Shown here: positions 1 through 7,118 of the stretch, one piece after another | Layout of the letters: each line of letters begins with the position of its first letter | How positions within the stretch are numbered: position 1 is the first letter of the stretch | Assembly (NCBI GenBank): GCA_013152845.1 | Contig: JAADFM010000018.1 | Coordinates: forward strand, 1 to 11,439 | From: Methanobacteriota archaeon | Lineage (GTDB): Archaea > Hydrothermarchaeota > Hydrothermarchaeia > Hydrothermarchaeales > JAADFM01 | Reading direction: 5' to 3' | DNA length: 11,439 bases | Notes under the pieces: generated by a model | The model's database searches: none | Told to the model about the DNA's origin: nothing | The model's input: only the letters and a program-made list of their open reading frames with translations | Translations under genes and position numbers: made by a program

Positions 1-2208
1 GACCTCGTACCTGATGATGTAATCCCCGGCCTTGGTACCGCTTATGAGGAGGGGGAACTCCCGGGTCTCCCTGACGTCGATGCTCTCGTTTACCTCCATA
101 TCGCCGGAATAGACGTAGAGGGTGTCGTTGGCCCGCCTGACCTGGTAGATTATCTTGCCGAGCCACCTGGAGTCGTTGGTACCCATCTCGATGTTATTGG
201 GCAGGTGGAGGATAAGGGTGGCGTTGGAGATGGGGGTGTAGCCGGTGTTTTTTACCTTTATCTTGAAATCCCCCGCCCGCTCAAGGGACACCTCGTCGGC
301 GTAATCTATCGCCACCTCGATATCCTTCTTCTCCACGGTCACCCTCCTACAGGCCTTAACAGCCGGGGTGACGGTTATGTTGATGGTCAGGTTGCGCTGG
401 TTCCAGCCATAGGCATCCCTGAACCTTGTGACCACGGGTATCAAAAAGGTGGTCTGGTTTTCCACCACAGGCGAGATGAGCTCGAGGGAATAGTTCCTGT
501 ACACCGGGGTCCAGGTCCTCCTGCTGGTGCAGCCGGGATAGTATTCGGCCTTCAGGACATCCTCGTAGTACTCACCCTGCCCCCTGGTTATCCGGCCTCC
601 GGCAGCCAGGAACCCGGACAGGTCGATGGCAGTGGTCACCTCGCTTACGGAATCGCTCCCGTTGGCCGTCACATTGCTCGAATATGCAGCCGGGCATGAC
701 CTTCCTTGAGGTCCCGTTGACGACGGTTATGTTCAAATCAGGATACAGGCCGGACAGCTTCTCGCTGGAGGTGAACTTCACCTCTTCCAGTGTCTTGGTA
801 CAGTAGCAGGCGCATTTGCCCTCCGGGATGTCCTGCAGGGTCCTGTTGAGGGCCTTGACGTCTATATCGGAATAGTTGACGGTGGTGTTGGCGGTGATGC
901 CGCTGCATGCAGTGGGCCTTACGGTATAGGTATAGGAGACCGTCTGGTCCGGGAGGAGCTCCCCCTTCCAGGAGGTGGTGCCTGAGAGGACCTCCAGGCC
1001 CTTGATGTTCTCCTCTACGAGGACGTTCCGGGCTATGGCATTGCCTGCGTTCTTTATCTCCACCGTTATGTTGGCGGTGCGGTTTATGGTAATCACGGGG
1101 CCGGTCTCATTGGCGTTCCACTTCAATGCCCCGATGGTCTTGTAGACGACCAGTTTGGGGGAAAACCGCGTGGTGGTCTCCCCCGAGGATGCCCGGTACT
1201 CGTTTCCGAGGCGGTCCTTGTAGGTGACCGTGGACGTCTCAGCACACCCGATGGGGTCATCCGATATCACCTCGTAGACGAAGCGTTTGGCCCTTCCCCC
1301 GGGCAGGTTGCCCTCCCAGGATGTGGTCCCCTGCAGGACGAAGAGGTCGCTGGGCGGAAGGTCGGACCACTTCACGTCATAGGCGGTCATGTCCCCGGTG
1401 TTGTTGATGGTGACGGTGACACGGATTACCCTGCCCTGGTATAGGAGGGTCCTGTTGGAGACCTCCCGGGTGACCGTCAGGACGGGCGGGTTTATCTCCA
1501 CCTCCACCGGATAGGTATCAGTCCGCCTCGTGACCCTGCCCAGCTGGAGGTTGTCGTCGGTGTATTCCAGCTCGAAATAGAGGGTGAGGTTGGCCCTGGC
1601 AGCCCGGTAGGGCGCCTTCAGCCGGTACTTGAAGCTCTCGACACTCCCGGGGCACATGGAGGACACAGCCCTGGCATCGGTGGAGATGAGCTCGAAATCC
1701 CCGAGCCTCGGTGTTATCTGGACATCCCGGGCCTCCAGTTCCCCTGTGTTGTTCAGCTGAATCTCGATTTCGAATTCCTCGGAGGGGAATACATAGACCC
1801 TGCCGGAGGTCGAGCTGAGGACATCGATGCGGGTGAGGTTGAGGCTCACGTTGGCCCGCTGGGGGGTATATATGCTCAGGTTGGCCTTGTTGCCCCCGAA
1901 GGTGTTGTAGAGCTCTATCATTATGTCGTCTCTGATGATCCGGTTCTCCGGCCCTGCCCCGACACCTCGAAATAGGGGCTGGAGTCCTTGAGTACCTGAA
2001 CCCTTGCCGCCGCAGAATTGAATATCTTGGTGACCTTGACCTCGTAATCGTCCACCACCGTGCTGTTGCCGAGGCCCAGGCCCGCTGTGGCGTTGAAGAA
2101 CCTCTCGCTCCATCCTGGGTACTTCCCCACCGCCGGCTCGGGACACTCGGCCGAAACCGCAGCCGGGGCCAGGAGCAGGAACGCGATGAGCAAAGCCTTA
2201 GGATTCAA
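1..2208 (-). CDS. Secreted CARDB/DUF11-type repeat surface protein, partial, with two frameshifts
   Basis: The protein starts at a TTG codon (2208), the only workable start because an in-frame TAG lies 9 bases upstream. A GAGAGGT ribosome-binding site precedes it, and the start overlaps the end of hisS by 11 bases. The N-terminus is a clear Sec signal peptide (MNPKALLIAFLLLAPAAVSA, then ECPEP). The rest is beta-rich tandem units of about 110 residues with NNTG/NAG turns and a repeated GTTSW(E/K)G motif, as in CARDB/DUF11 Ig-like domains. More than 20 N-x-S/T sequons suggest heavy glycosylation outside the cell. The frame changes near 1957-1960 and changes back near 684-709. Before and after those points the frame is the same, and it stays open to base 1, so the C-terminus and any anchor lie outside the window. 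Role: probably cell envelope or adhesion; exact function unknown. The frameshifts may be sequencing errors or mark a pseudogene. Confidence 0.75.
684..709 (-). other. Apparent frameshift 2 in the surface protein (extra base)
   Basis: The middle frame is convincing up to NITVVNGTSRK and then becomes basic nonsense ending at 572. The third segment, AAYSSNVTANGSDSVSEV, is in the original frame and is sequon-rich. Removing one base around 700 gives NGTSRKSCPAAYSSNVT. The shift exactly compensates frameshift 1. Confidence 0.65.
827..1483 (-). repeat. Two tandem Ig-like (CARDB/DUF11-type) units in the surface protein
   Basis: Two consecutive protein units of about 110 residues align by eye. Unit 1 is about 1157-1483 and unit 2 about 827-1156. 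Each has a beta strand ending in a VTV/ITV pattern, then INNTGD or KNAGNA, then the shared GTTSWEGNL (1304-1330) or GTTSWKGEL (956-982), then a Y-rich strand and a cysteine-containing loop. A weaker earlier unit around 1500-1800 keeps the CPGS loop and the following aromatic strand. The similarity is at protein level only; the DNA is not obviously repeated. Confidence 0.6.
1957..1960 (-). other. Apparent frameshift 1 in the surface protein (missing G)
   Basis: On the coding strand the frame reads SPYFEVSGQGRRTG and then stops being protein-like, while the next frame continues as GPENRIIRDDIMIELYN. Adding one G to the GGGG run here gives a smooth join, EVSGAGPENRIIRD. A one-base homopolymer deletion, real or from assembly, explains it. 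Confidence 0.7.
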
Positions 2209-3478
2209 AACCCTCTACCTCTCTTATATCCATCAGGGATTGTCTCCCTGTCTCCAATTCCTTTATAATAATCTTTCCTTTTTTATACTCTTCTTCTCCC
2301 AGGATGACCACATGAGAGAAACCTTCGGCGTCCGCATAGGACAGGGCCTTGCCCAGCCTGCGCCTCATGGGGTCTATCTGACACGGGATTTTTCTCCTCT
2401 CTCTCAGGCTCCTTGATATCCGTATGGCCTCGTCCAGGAGACCTTCTGTCGTGGATACCACAAGATACCTATCCTTTTTTACCTCATTGAATTTAAATTT
2501 GTCCATTTCCAGGGCCAGAATCAGCCTGTCGAACCCGAAGGCAAACCCGCATGTGGGGGCCTTCTTGCCGCCCAGGACCTCCACCAGGGAATAGGCGCCC
2601 CCGCCGCATATCTGCTTTTCAGCCCCGAGTTTGGGGGCATATATCTCAAAGACCGTCCCGGTATAGTAGTCCAGGCCCCGGGCCATCCCCAGGTCGATGA
2701 CGTAGTCAGTCACCCCGAAGGAGCCCAGCTTTTCCACGACCTCCTCCAGGCTGTCCAGCTCGCGGAGCGGGCCCTCGCGGCCTTCCAGGAGCTCCCTCGC
2801 CTTCTCGATAGTATCTCTTTCCCCCTCCATCTCCAGGAGCCCTGCCATGAGCTCCCGTTCCCGGGCACCGAGCCCCAGGGTGTCAAGGAGGTGCTCCAGA
2901 GCCTCCCCCTCGCCCTTGTCGATGGCCCCCATCACCCGGTTCTGGTCCTCCTCTCCCACCCCGGCCTCATCCAGGATCCGCCGCAGGACCCCGATGTGCC
3001 CCACGTGGAGGCTGTAATCCTTCAGTCCAAGTGCCTCGAGGACGTCCACCGCCACCGCGATGACCTCGGCATCGGCCTCCGGGTAGGAGGAACCGATGAG
3101 CTCAAGCCCTGCCTGCCAGAACTCCCTGTACCTGCCGGACTGGGGGCGCTCGTACCTGAAGCAGTTCCCGATATAGAAAATCTTCCTGGGTTTTGGCTTC
3201 TGCTGGTACTCGCTGATGTACAGCCGCATGGCCGGGGCGGTGAGTTCGGGACGCAGTGCCAGGTCGCGCCCGCCCTTGTCCTTGAAGTGGTAGAGGTGCT
3301 CCTTGATCTCCTCCCCCGACTTGGTGGTTATGAGCTCCAGGTGCTCGAAGGTGGGGGTCTGGACCTCCTGGTAGCCGTAGCCCTCGAATACCCGGCGGAT
3401 GACCCCCTCCACGTACCTGCGCTTCTCCATCTCATCGGGCAGGAAATCCCTGGTGCCCCTGGGCCTCTTGAACATCAT
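2198..3478 (-). CDS. hisS: Histidyl-tRNA synthetase
   Basis: Class II aminoacyl-tRNA synthetase that charges tRNA-His with histidine in the cytoplasm, using ATP. At 426 residues it has the normal length for the family. It opens with the typical RGTRDFLP. Motif 1 lies around residues 25-55. The RPELTAPAMR stretch (76-85) and motif 2 with FRYERPQSGRYREF (107-120) follow. The HisRS-specific histidine-binding motif is ARGLDYYTG (266-274), and motif 3 is GFAFGFDRLIL (311-321). The C-terminal anticodon-binding domain runs from about 337 to the end. All key motifs look intact, so this is an active enzyme rather than a HisZ-type paralogue, which lacks parts of this. Two consecutive ATG codons are possible starts. 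The first lies 4 bases after the stop of the RNase P gene, with a TGGGGT ribosome-binding site overlapping that gene's end. It is co-transcribed as the middle gene of a three-gene operon. Confidence 0.97.
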   Translation of the reverse strand: MMFKRPRGTRDFLPDEMEKRRYVEGVIRRVFEGYGYQEVQTPTFEHLELITTKSGEEIKEHLYHFKDKGGRDLALRPELTAPAMRLYISEYQQKPKPRKIFYIGNCFRYERPQSGRYREFWQAGLELIGSSYPEADAEVIAVAVDVLEALGLKDYSLHVGHIGVLRRILDEAGVGEEDQNRVMGAIDKGEGEALEHLLDTLGLGARERELMAGLLEMEGERDTIEKARELLEGREGPLRELDSLEEVVEKLGSFGVTDYVIDLGMARGLDYYTGTVFEIYAPKLGAEKQICGGGAYSLVEVLGGKKAPTCGFAFGFDRLILALEMDKFKFNEVKKDRYLVVSTTEGLLDEAIRISRSLRERRKIPCQIDPMRRRLGKALSYADAEGFSHVVILGEEEYKKGKIIIKELETGRQSLMDIREVEGFES

Positions 3479-3482
3479 GGCA

Positions 3483-4136
3483 CTACCCCATGTGCAGGAG
3501 GTACTCTTCCAGCATCTTCGGGAAGCTGGTGCCCTCCACGTAGCGCAGACCCAGCTTCTCGGCCCACTTCTTTATGCCCTCGTCCGAGGCTATCACGCCG
3601 GCATCCATCTCCTTGGCCAGGAGGAGCACGTCCAGGTCCGGGGCCGAGTCCAGGGTCCCGTATCTGAGGGCGTTGCGGTACTTGGCCCTGAGCTCCTTTA
3701 TGGTGTTGCCCGTGGCCTCCTTGACCTGGGCCTTGTCTCCCCCCTTCTTCACGATATTGGCGCTCTCGTCCGAGGCCACCCATATCAGGGCCTCGGAGAC
3801 CTTCATGCCCCGGTTCATCCTCTCCCTTATGTCCTTGACGTACTCATAGAAGACCTCTGATGGTATCTTGACCTCGTACCTGTCGGGGGTCTTCTTCACA
3901 AGCCAGGTGTCTATCTCGGTTATCACATCGTCGTCGCAACCATGGCGCCTTATGAAGTCGCAGAGCTCGTTGTACACCGTCGGGTATGGGATATGGCAGC
4001 TGATGTTGAGTTTCGTCCTGGCATCGGCTATCAGTGACATAATCCGCTTGACGGTCGTGCACAGGTCATCCTCGCCCCTCAGCTCCTGGGCCGTGAGGGC
4101 GGTGGTATCCAGGACGAAACGCTGCTTCAACTGCAT
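3483..4136 (-). CDS. HARP: RNA-free ribonuclease P (PIN domain; 'RNA ligase partner', UPF0278)
   Basis: Homologue of Aquifex RNase P (HARP family), a small PIN-like nuclease that cleaves the 5' leader from precursor tRNAs without an RNA subunit. Databases often call it RNA ligase partner protein. Starting at the ATG at 4136 it has 217 residues, close to the family length. It opens with a PIN strand, RFVLDTTALT. It then has a helical central part with many charged residues, the family's spike-helix region. It ends with the acidic cluster DSAPDLD followed by VIASDEGIKKWAEKLGL. D10, D163, D167 and D185 have the same spacing (D-x3-D-x17-D for the last three) that I recall for the Aquifex catalytic aspartates 7, 138, 142 and 160. 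A TTG start 15 bases upstream is possible, but the TATA box places transcription start near 4137, so a leaderless ATG is preferred. First gene of the operon with hisS. Confidence 0.9.
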   Translation of the reverse strand: MQLKQRFVLDTTALTAQELRGEDDLCTTVKRIMSLIADARTKLNISCHIPYPTVYNELCDFIRRHGCDDDVITEIDTWLVKKTPDRYEVKIPSEVFYEYVKDIRERMNRGMKVSEALIWVASDESANIVKKGGDKAQVKEATGNTIKELRAKYRNALRYGTLDSAPDLDVLLLAKEMDAGVIASDEGIKKWAEKLGLRYVEGTSFPKMLEEYLLHMG

Positions 4137-4159
4137 GGGAAAAGCTTTCAAGTTATGAC

Positions 4160-4167
4160 TATAAAAA
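4160..4167 (-). promoter_or_regulatory. TATA-like box of the HARP-hisS operon
   Basis: On the minus strand this reads TTTTTATA. Its centre is about 27 bases before the ATG at 4136, the usual archaeal distance from TATA box to transcription start. That predicts a leaderless mRNA. No Shine-Dalgarno sequence is seen between box and ATG, which agrees. Confidence 0.6.
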
Positions 4168-4184
4168 CCCTTTGGTACAGGGGA

Positions 4185-4202
4185 TTTCCGGGGCCGGAAA
4201 AA
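4185..4202 (-). terminator. Possible termination region after the PAPS-reductase-like gene
   Basis: Directly after the TGA stop (4205-4203) the minus strand reads TTTTT and then a perfect inverted repeat with arms TTTCCGG and CCGGAAA around two bases. A second T5 run follows within the next promoter (4163-4167). Archaeal termination needs U-rich stretches, so these two short runs could end the transcript. The T runs are short and the hairpin follows rather than precedes the first one, so this is tentative. Confidence 0.3.
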
Positions 4203-6018
4203 TCATCCCCCGGCCCCAGCACCCGCTCCGCCGGCCCCGTACCTCACTATCGGGCACCGCCTGTGGCATGCCCGGCACGAGGTGCACGTATCCCGGATGT
4301 ATATCCTCCCGCCGGTCATCTCCACCGCGCCCTGCCCGCACTGGCCCAGGCACAGCCCGCAGCCAAAACAGTGCAGAGACCTCTGGGAGAGGGCGTAGAG
4401 CTCCCCAAGCTTCCTCGCCCTGTCCCCTCCGTCCCCTGCCTCAAACTCGAAACTGCCGTCCTCCCTCACCACTATCCCGTCGAACTCGATGCCCTCCCCG
4501 GCAGGGGTAGGGGTGCAGCCCAGGGCCTTGGCCATCTCCCTGGCCCTCTCGAAATCCATTGCCACCCGTCCCACCACCCTCTCCCCCTCCACCTCATAGG
4601 AGAGGCCTTTCATGTGGTGCGGCCCTACCCCGCCTTCCCCGGGGCGCCGCCACCGCCAGGTGCCCCGTGAGATGTCCTCCTGGCTCATACCCCAGCCCGC
4701 CAGGGCGTCCCGCCACCTCGCCCACAGCTCGGGATGCATATCCCCTACCGCCTCCATCTCCGCCACATCGGTAGCAGGACACGGCCAGCAGCCTATCCTC
4801 TCAAGGCCCATCTCATAGAGGGCGTTTGCCTCCACCCCCTCCCCCAGGACATACATGGAGGGCCGTCCAGTGCTGGATGGGGCTGGCCCCCCTCTGTTTG
4901 GGCAGCCACGGGTTCCTCCAGACCCGGCGGCTCCTCGCCCTGGTCTCGGACTCGTAGGCCCGCTGGCCGATGAAGTTCAGGACCCCGCCGGGGAAATGCC
5001 TATCGATAATCTTCGCCGTGGGGCCCAGCTTGCAGACCTTGCAGCACCACCGGTAGTCCCTGCCCGGAGGTCCGAAATACTCAACGCCCCTGAAGAAATC
5101 CCCGCCCTCCTCCACCAGGAGCTCCATGCCCCACCGGCCCGCCAGGGAGCGGACGAAATCCAGGGTCTCCGGGAACTCTATCCCTGTGTCCACGAACATC
5201 ACCGGCACGTCCCCCAGGACCTTCCTCACCAGGAGCAGGGTGGCCAGGCTGTCCTTGCCGCCGCTGAAGGCCACGGCCTTGGGGAGGTCCGTCTCATCGG
5301 ATACCCTCCTGATGAAGGCCAGGGCCTCGTCCTCGTATTTCTCCAGGACCTCCCGGTTGGCCTCCACCGCATCCTGCCAGTCCTGCCCGCCCGGCAGTAC
5401 CCGTGGGGGCTGCGGAGGGGCGGACCTCCTGACCTTGACGAACATCCCCTTCTCCCTCTCCCCGGCCTCTGCCCCCGACATCCTGCTCCTCCCCACGGCC
5501 ACCACCCCCTCCGGGGCGGCCACCACCACCTGCTCCCCCTCCCGGATATCCCGGTCGAAGAAGGTCACCCCGGGCAGGAGGACGCTGGCCCCTTTTAATA
5601 TATAGGGCACCGCGGAGGCGTCTATCTCCACGACCCGCCTGGCAGTAGCGTGCTCCCGTATCCGCCGGGCGCCCTCAAGGCGCGGCAGGAAACTGTAGCG
5701 TCCTTCCTCCACCTCGTATTCCAGCACGCCGAGGACCCGGCCGTCCACTATCACCTCGTCGAAGCGGTCCCTCCCGGAGGCCTTGTTGAGGATGACCACC
5801 TTGTCCGCCGGAATCAGGTCAGGGACCCCGAAACACCTCTCAACGGTCCTGTTTATTATCTCCACGTCCCTTTCGAAGGCCGGCCTCACGTCCCCCGGGG
5901 GTGAGACGGACACCGCCCGGGTCCGGCCACTGCAAATCCCGCACCTCCTGCTCAGGACTGGCAGGTTGCACTCCATGCACCACCTGAGCTTCATCCTGCC
6001 GAGATAGGGTCTGCCCAT
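4203..6018 (-). CDS. PAPS-reductase-family fusion: zinc ribbon, PUA, PP-loop, two 4Fe-4S (one frameshift)
   Basis: About 605 residues once one frameshift near 4835-4845 is bridged. Domain order: four-cysteine zinc ribbon (C14, C17, C26, C29); linker; PUA-like RNA-binding fold (about 125-198); PAPS reductase/ATP pyrophosphatase domain with PP-loop SGGKDS (252-257), DTGIEFPET (277-285) and WCCKVCK (324-330). After the shift come GCWPCP and a ferredoxin-like end with CxxCxxCxxxC twice (4254-4370). The CC...C and GCWPC cysteines could hold another Fe-S cluster, as in APS reductases. The family is common in methanogens and relatives as a 'PAPS reductase family protein'. Its substrate is uncertain: the PUA and zinc ribbon hint at RNA or tRNA sulfur chemistry rather than plain sulfate assimilation (inference). 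The ATG at 6018 is chosen because the family usually keeps the YLG...LRWC start, and a TATA-like box lies 27 bases upstream. Confidence 0.82.
4835..4845 (-). other. Apparent frameshift in the PAPS-reductase-like gene (extra G)
   Basis: The first frame ends in the low-complexity tail VCPGGGGGGKRPL and a stop. The second frame begins in mid-domain and carries the expected LYEMGLERIGCWPCPA. The coding strand here reads GGGGGAGGGGG. Deleting one G restores IQHWTALHVCPGEGVEANALYE without a gap. A homopolymer length error is the simplest cause. Confidence 0.8.
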
Positions 6019-6030
6019 GGCATAGCTAAG

Positions 6031-6038
6031 TTATATAT
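6031..6038 (+). promoter_or_regulatory. TATA box for the acyltransferase-DUF1405 operon
   Basis: TTATATAT on the plus strand, centred 26-27 bases before the ATG at 6061, fits a leaderless archaeal promoter. No ribosome-binding site precedes the ATG. The same bases read as ATATATAA on the minus strand, but from there transcription would start about 10 bases inside the divergent gene, so the plus-strand role is preferred. Confidence 0.6.
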
Positions 6039-6040
6039 CC

Positions 6041-6048
6041 ACTTAAAA
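6041..6048 (-). promoter_or_regulatory. TATA-like box for the PAPS-reductase-like gene
   Basis: The minus strand reads TTTTAAGT, centred 26-27 bases before the ATG at 6018. This predicts a leaderless transcript. The box is weaker than the TATATA on the other strand, so the assignment rests mainly on spacing. Confidence 0.45.
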
Positions 6049-6060
6049 CAATCCAGTACC

Positions 6061-6549
6061 ATGCGGCATCTGGAGAGCTTCAAGGTTGAAGGCAAGAACT
6101 CCATGCAGTACTGGACCGCCATCAGGAACCCCCTCAGGGTATGCCTCAACTTTGCGGTCATCTACACCTGCCGGTTCCTGCCCTCCCTGAGGCTGAAGAA
6201 CGCCCTCTACCGCCTCCTGGGCATCAAAGTCGGCAAAGACGTCTCCGTGGGGCTCATGGCCATGTTCGACATATTCTTCCCTGAGCTCATCGAGATCGGG
6301 GACAACACGGTCATCGGCTACAACACCACCATCCTGGCCCATGAATACCTGGTGGACCGGTGGAGGAAAGGCAGGGTGAAGATAGGCAGGGACGTCATGA
6401 TAGGGGCCAACTGCACCGTCCTGGCAGGGGTCACCATCGGGGACGGTGCGGTGGTCTCGGCCGCCTCCCTCGTCAACCGGGACATCGCACCCGGTGCCTT
6501 CGTGGGCGGTGTCCCGGCCAGGGAACTCCAGGGGGGTGACGGGCCCTGA
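6061..6549 (+). CDS. Hexapeptide-repeat (left-handed beta-helix) O-acyltransferase
   Basis: 162 residues, of the LacA/Maa/sugar O-acetyltransferase superfamily, which transfers an acyl group (usually acetyl from acetyl-CoA) to a hydroxyl on a sugar or similar acceptor. Residues 55-92 and 106-150 show the [LIV]-G-x4 hexapeptide pattern (IKVGKDVSVG, IEIGDNTVIG, VKIGRDVMIG, VTIGDGAVVS). The ILAHEYL loop carries the expected catalytic histidine (H94). The end, GAFVGGVPAREL, is the usual closing motif. The first 50 residues contain a hydrophobic stretch (about 25-42) that may lie on the membrane. The acceptor is unknown; cell-surface or lipid-linked glycans are a guess. The ATG start is set by the TATA box 27 bases upstream. 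It is followed at once by a DUF1405 gene, probably in one operon. Confidence 0.85.
   Translation: MRHLESFKVEGKNSMQYWTAIRNPLRVCLNFAVIYTCRFLPSLRLKNALYRLLGIKVGKDVSVGLMAMFDIFFPELIEIGDNTVIGYNTTILAHEYLVDRWRKGRVKIGRDVMIGANCTVLAGVTIGDGAVVSAASLVNRDIAPGAFVGGVPARELQGGDGP
6531..6539 (+). promoter_or_regulatory. Shine-Dalgarno-like GGGGGGTGA before the DUF1405 gene
   Basis: This purine-rich run resembles the archaeal GGAGGTGA consensus. It lies 6 bases before a CTG codon at 6546 that is in frame with the DUF1405 protein, but about 40 bases before the first conventional start (GTG 6579). It therefore argues for the upstream start. It also codes for the last residues of the acyltransferase. Confidence 0.4.
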
Positions 6550-6578
6550 AGGGCAGGGGACTGATAAAACTCTTCATT

Positions 6579-7118
6579 GTGGTAGACCTCCTGGGGACCC
6601 TCGCCGGTTTCTACTACTACAAAGAACAGTTTGCGGCAACCCCGCCGCGCCTCTGGTTCTTTGTCTCGGACTGCCCCAACTACACCTTCCTCATGGCGGT
6701 GAGCCTTTTCACCCTCCTTAAGGGAAAACGGTACCACCTCTACAACTACCTCGTCTCGGTGGGCACCGCCAAGTACGGGTTCTGGACACTCTTTGCCGTC
6801 CTCTTCTACCGGGAGTACTTCCTCGCCCCCGAGAACAGGCTCCTCTACACCGGCATCTTCATCTCCCATTTCGCCATGATGCTCGAGCCGGTCGTCATCC
6901 TCCACAAGGTCCGGGTCAGATGGTGGTATATCCCGGCATCCCTGGCATGGTTCTTCCTCAACGACTTCTTCGACTACGGGGTGGGGGTCCACCCCTGGGT
7001 GCCCGAGCACAGCATATCCACCCTCATGTGGGCGACCGTGGGCATGAGCATCGGGTTCAGCCTGGTCTTGTACTATGCGGTGAAGAGGCTCCGCCGGCCG
7101 GTCCTCTTCGACTACTAG
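6579..7118 (+). CDS. DUF1405 family integral membrane protein (YpjA-like)
   Basis: A membrane protein of about 180 residues with roughly five hydrophobic segments. The start LLGTLAGFYYYKEQF, the following SDCPNYTF and the later HFAMMLEP and DFFDYGVGVHP are features of DUF1405, a family known from Bacillus (YpjA) and euryarchaea. Its function is unknown. The coordinates begin at the first conventional start, GTG 6579. However, the frame is open back to 6540, and the upstream codons encode LKGRGLIKLFIV. This completes the first membrane helix as in relatives, so the real start may be CTG 6546, overlapping the acyltransferase stop. Its TAG stop overlaps the stop of the convergent gene in a CTAG palindrome. 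Confidence 0.85.
   Translation: MVDLLGTLAGFYYYKEQFAATPPRLWFFVSDCPNYTFLMAVSLFTLLKGKRYHLYNYLVSVGTAKYGFWTLFAVLFYREYFLAPENRLLYTGIFISHFAMMLEPVVILHKVRVRWWYIPASLAWFFLNDFFDYGVGVHPWVPEHSISTLMWATVGMSIGFSLVLYYAVKRLRRPVLFDY

Noticed and set aside
572..683. Basic C-terminal tail of the middle surface-protein frame as a real protein end
   Set aside because: The tail is R/G/C-rich nonsense, while the neighbouring frame continues with typical envelope-protein sequence to the window edge.
205..699. Open frame of 164 codons on the plus strand
   Set aside because: It runs opposite the C-terminal segment of the surface protein, which has sequons and repeat-type strands; the plus-strand product looks random.
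4203..4856. A separate ferredoxin-type gene starting at ATG 4856
   Set aside because: Its start falls in the middle of the PAPS-reductase domain and it begins with residues needed to complete that domain, so it is the second half of one gene.
4855..5598. Open frame of 247 codons on the plus strand
   Set aside because: Antisense shadow of the PAPS-reductase-like gene, whose PP-loop and cysteine motifs are clear on the other strand.
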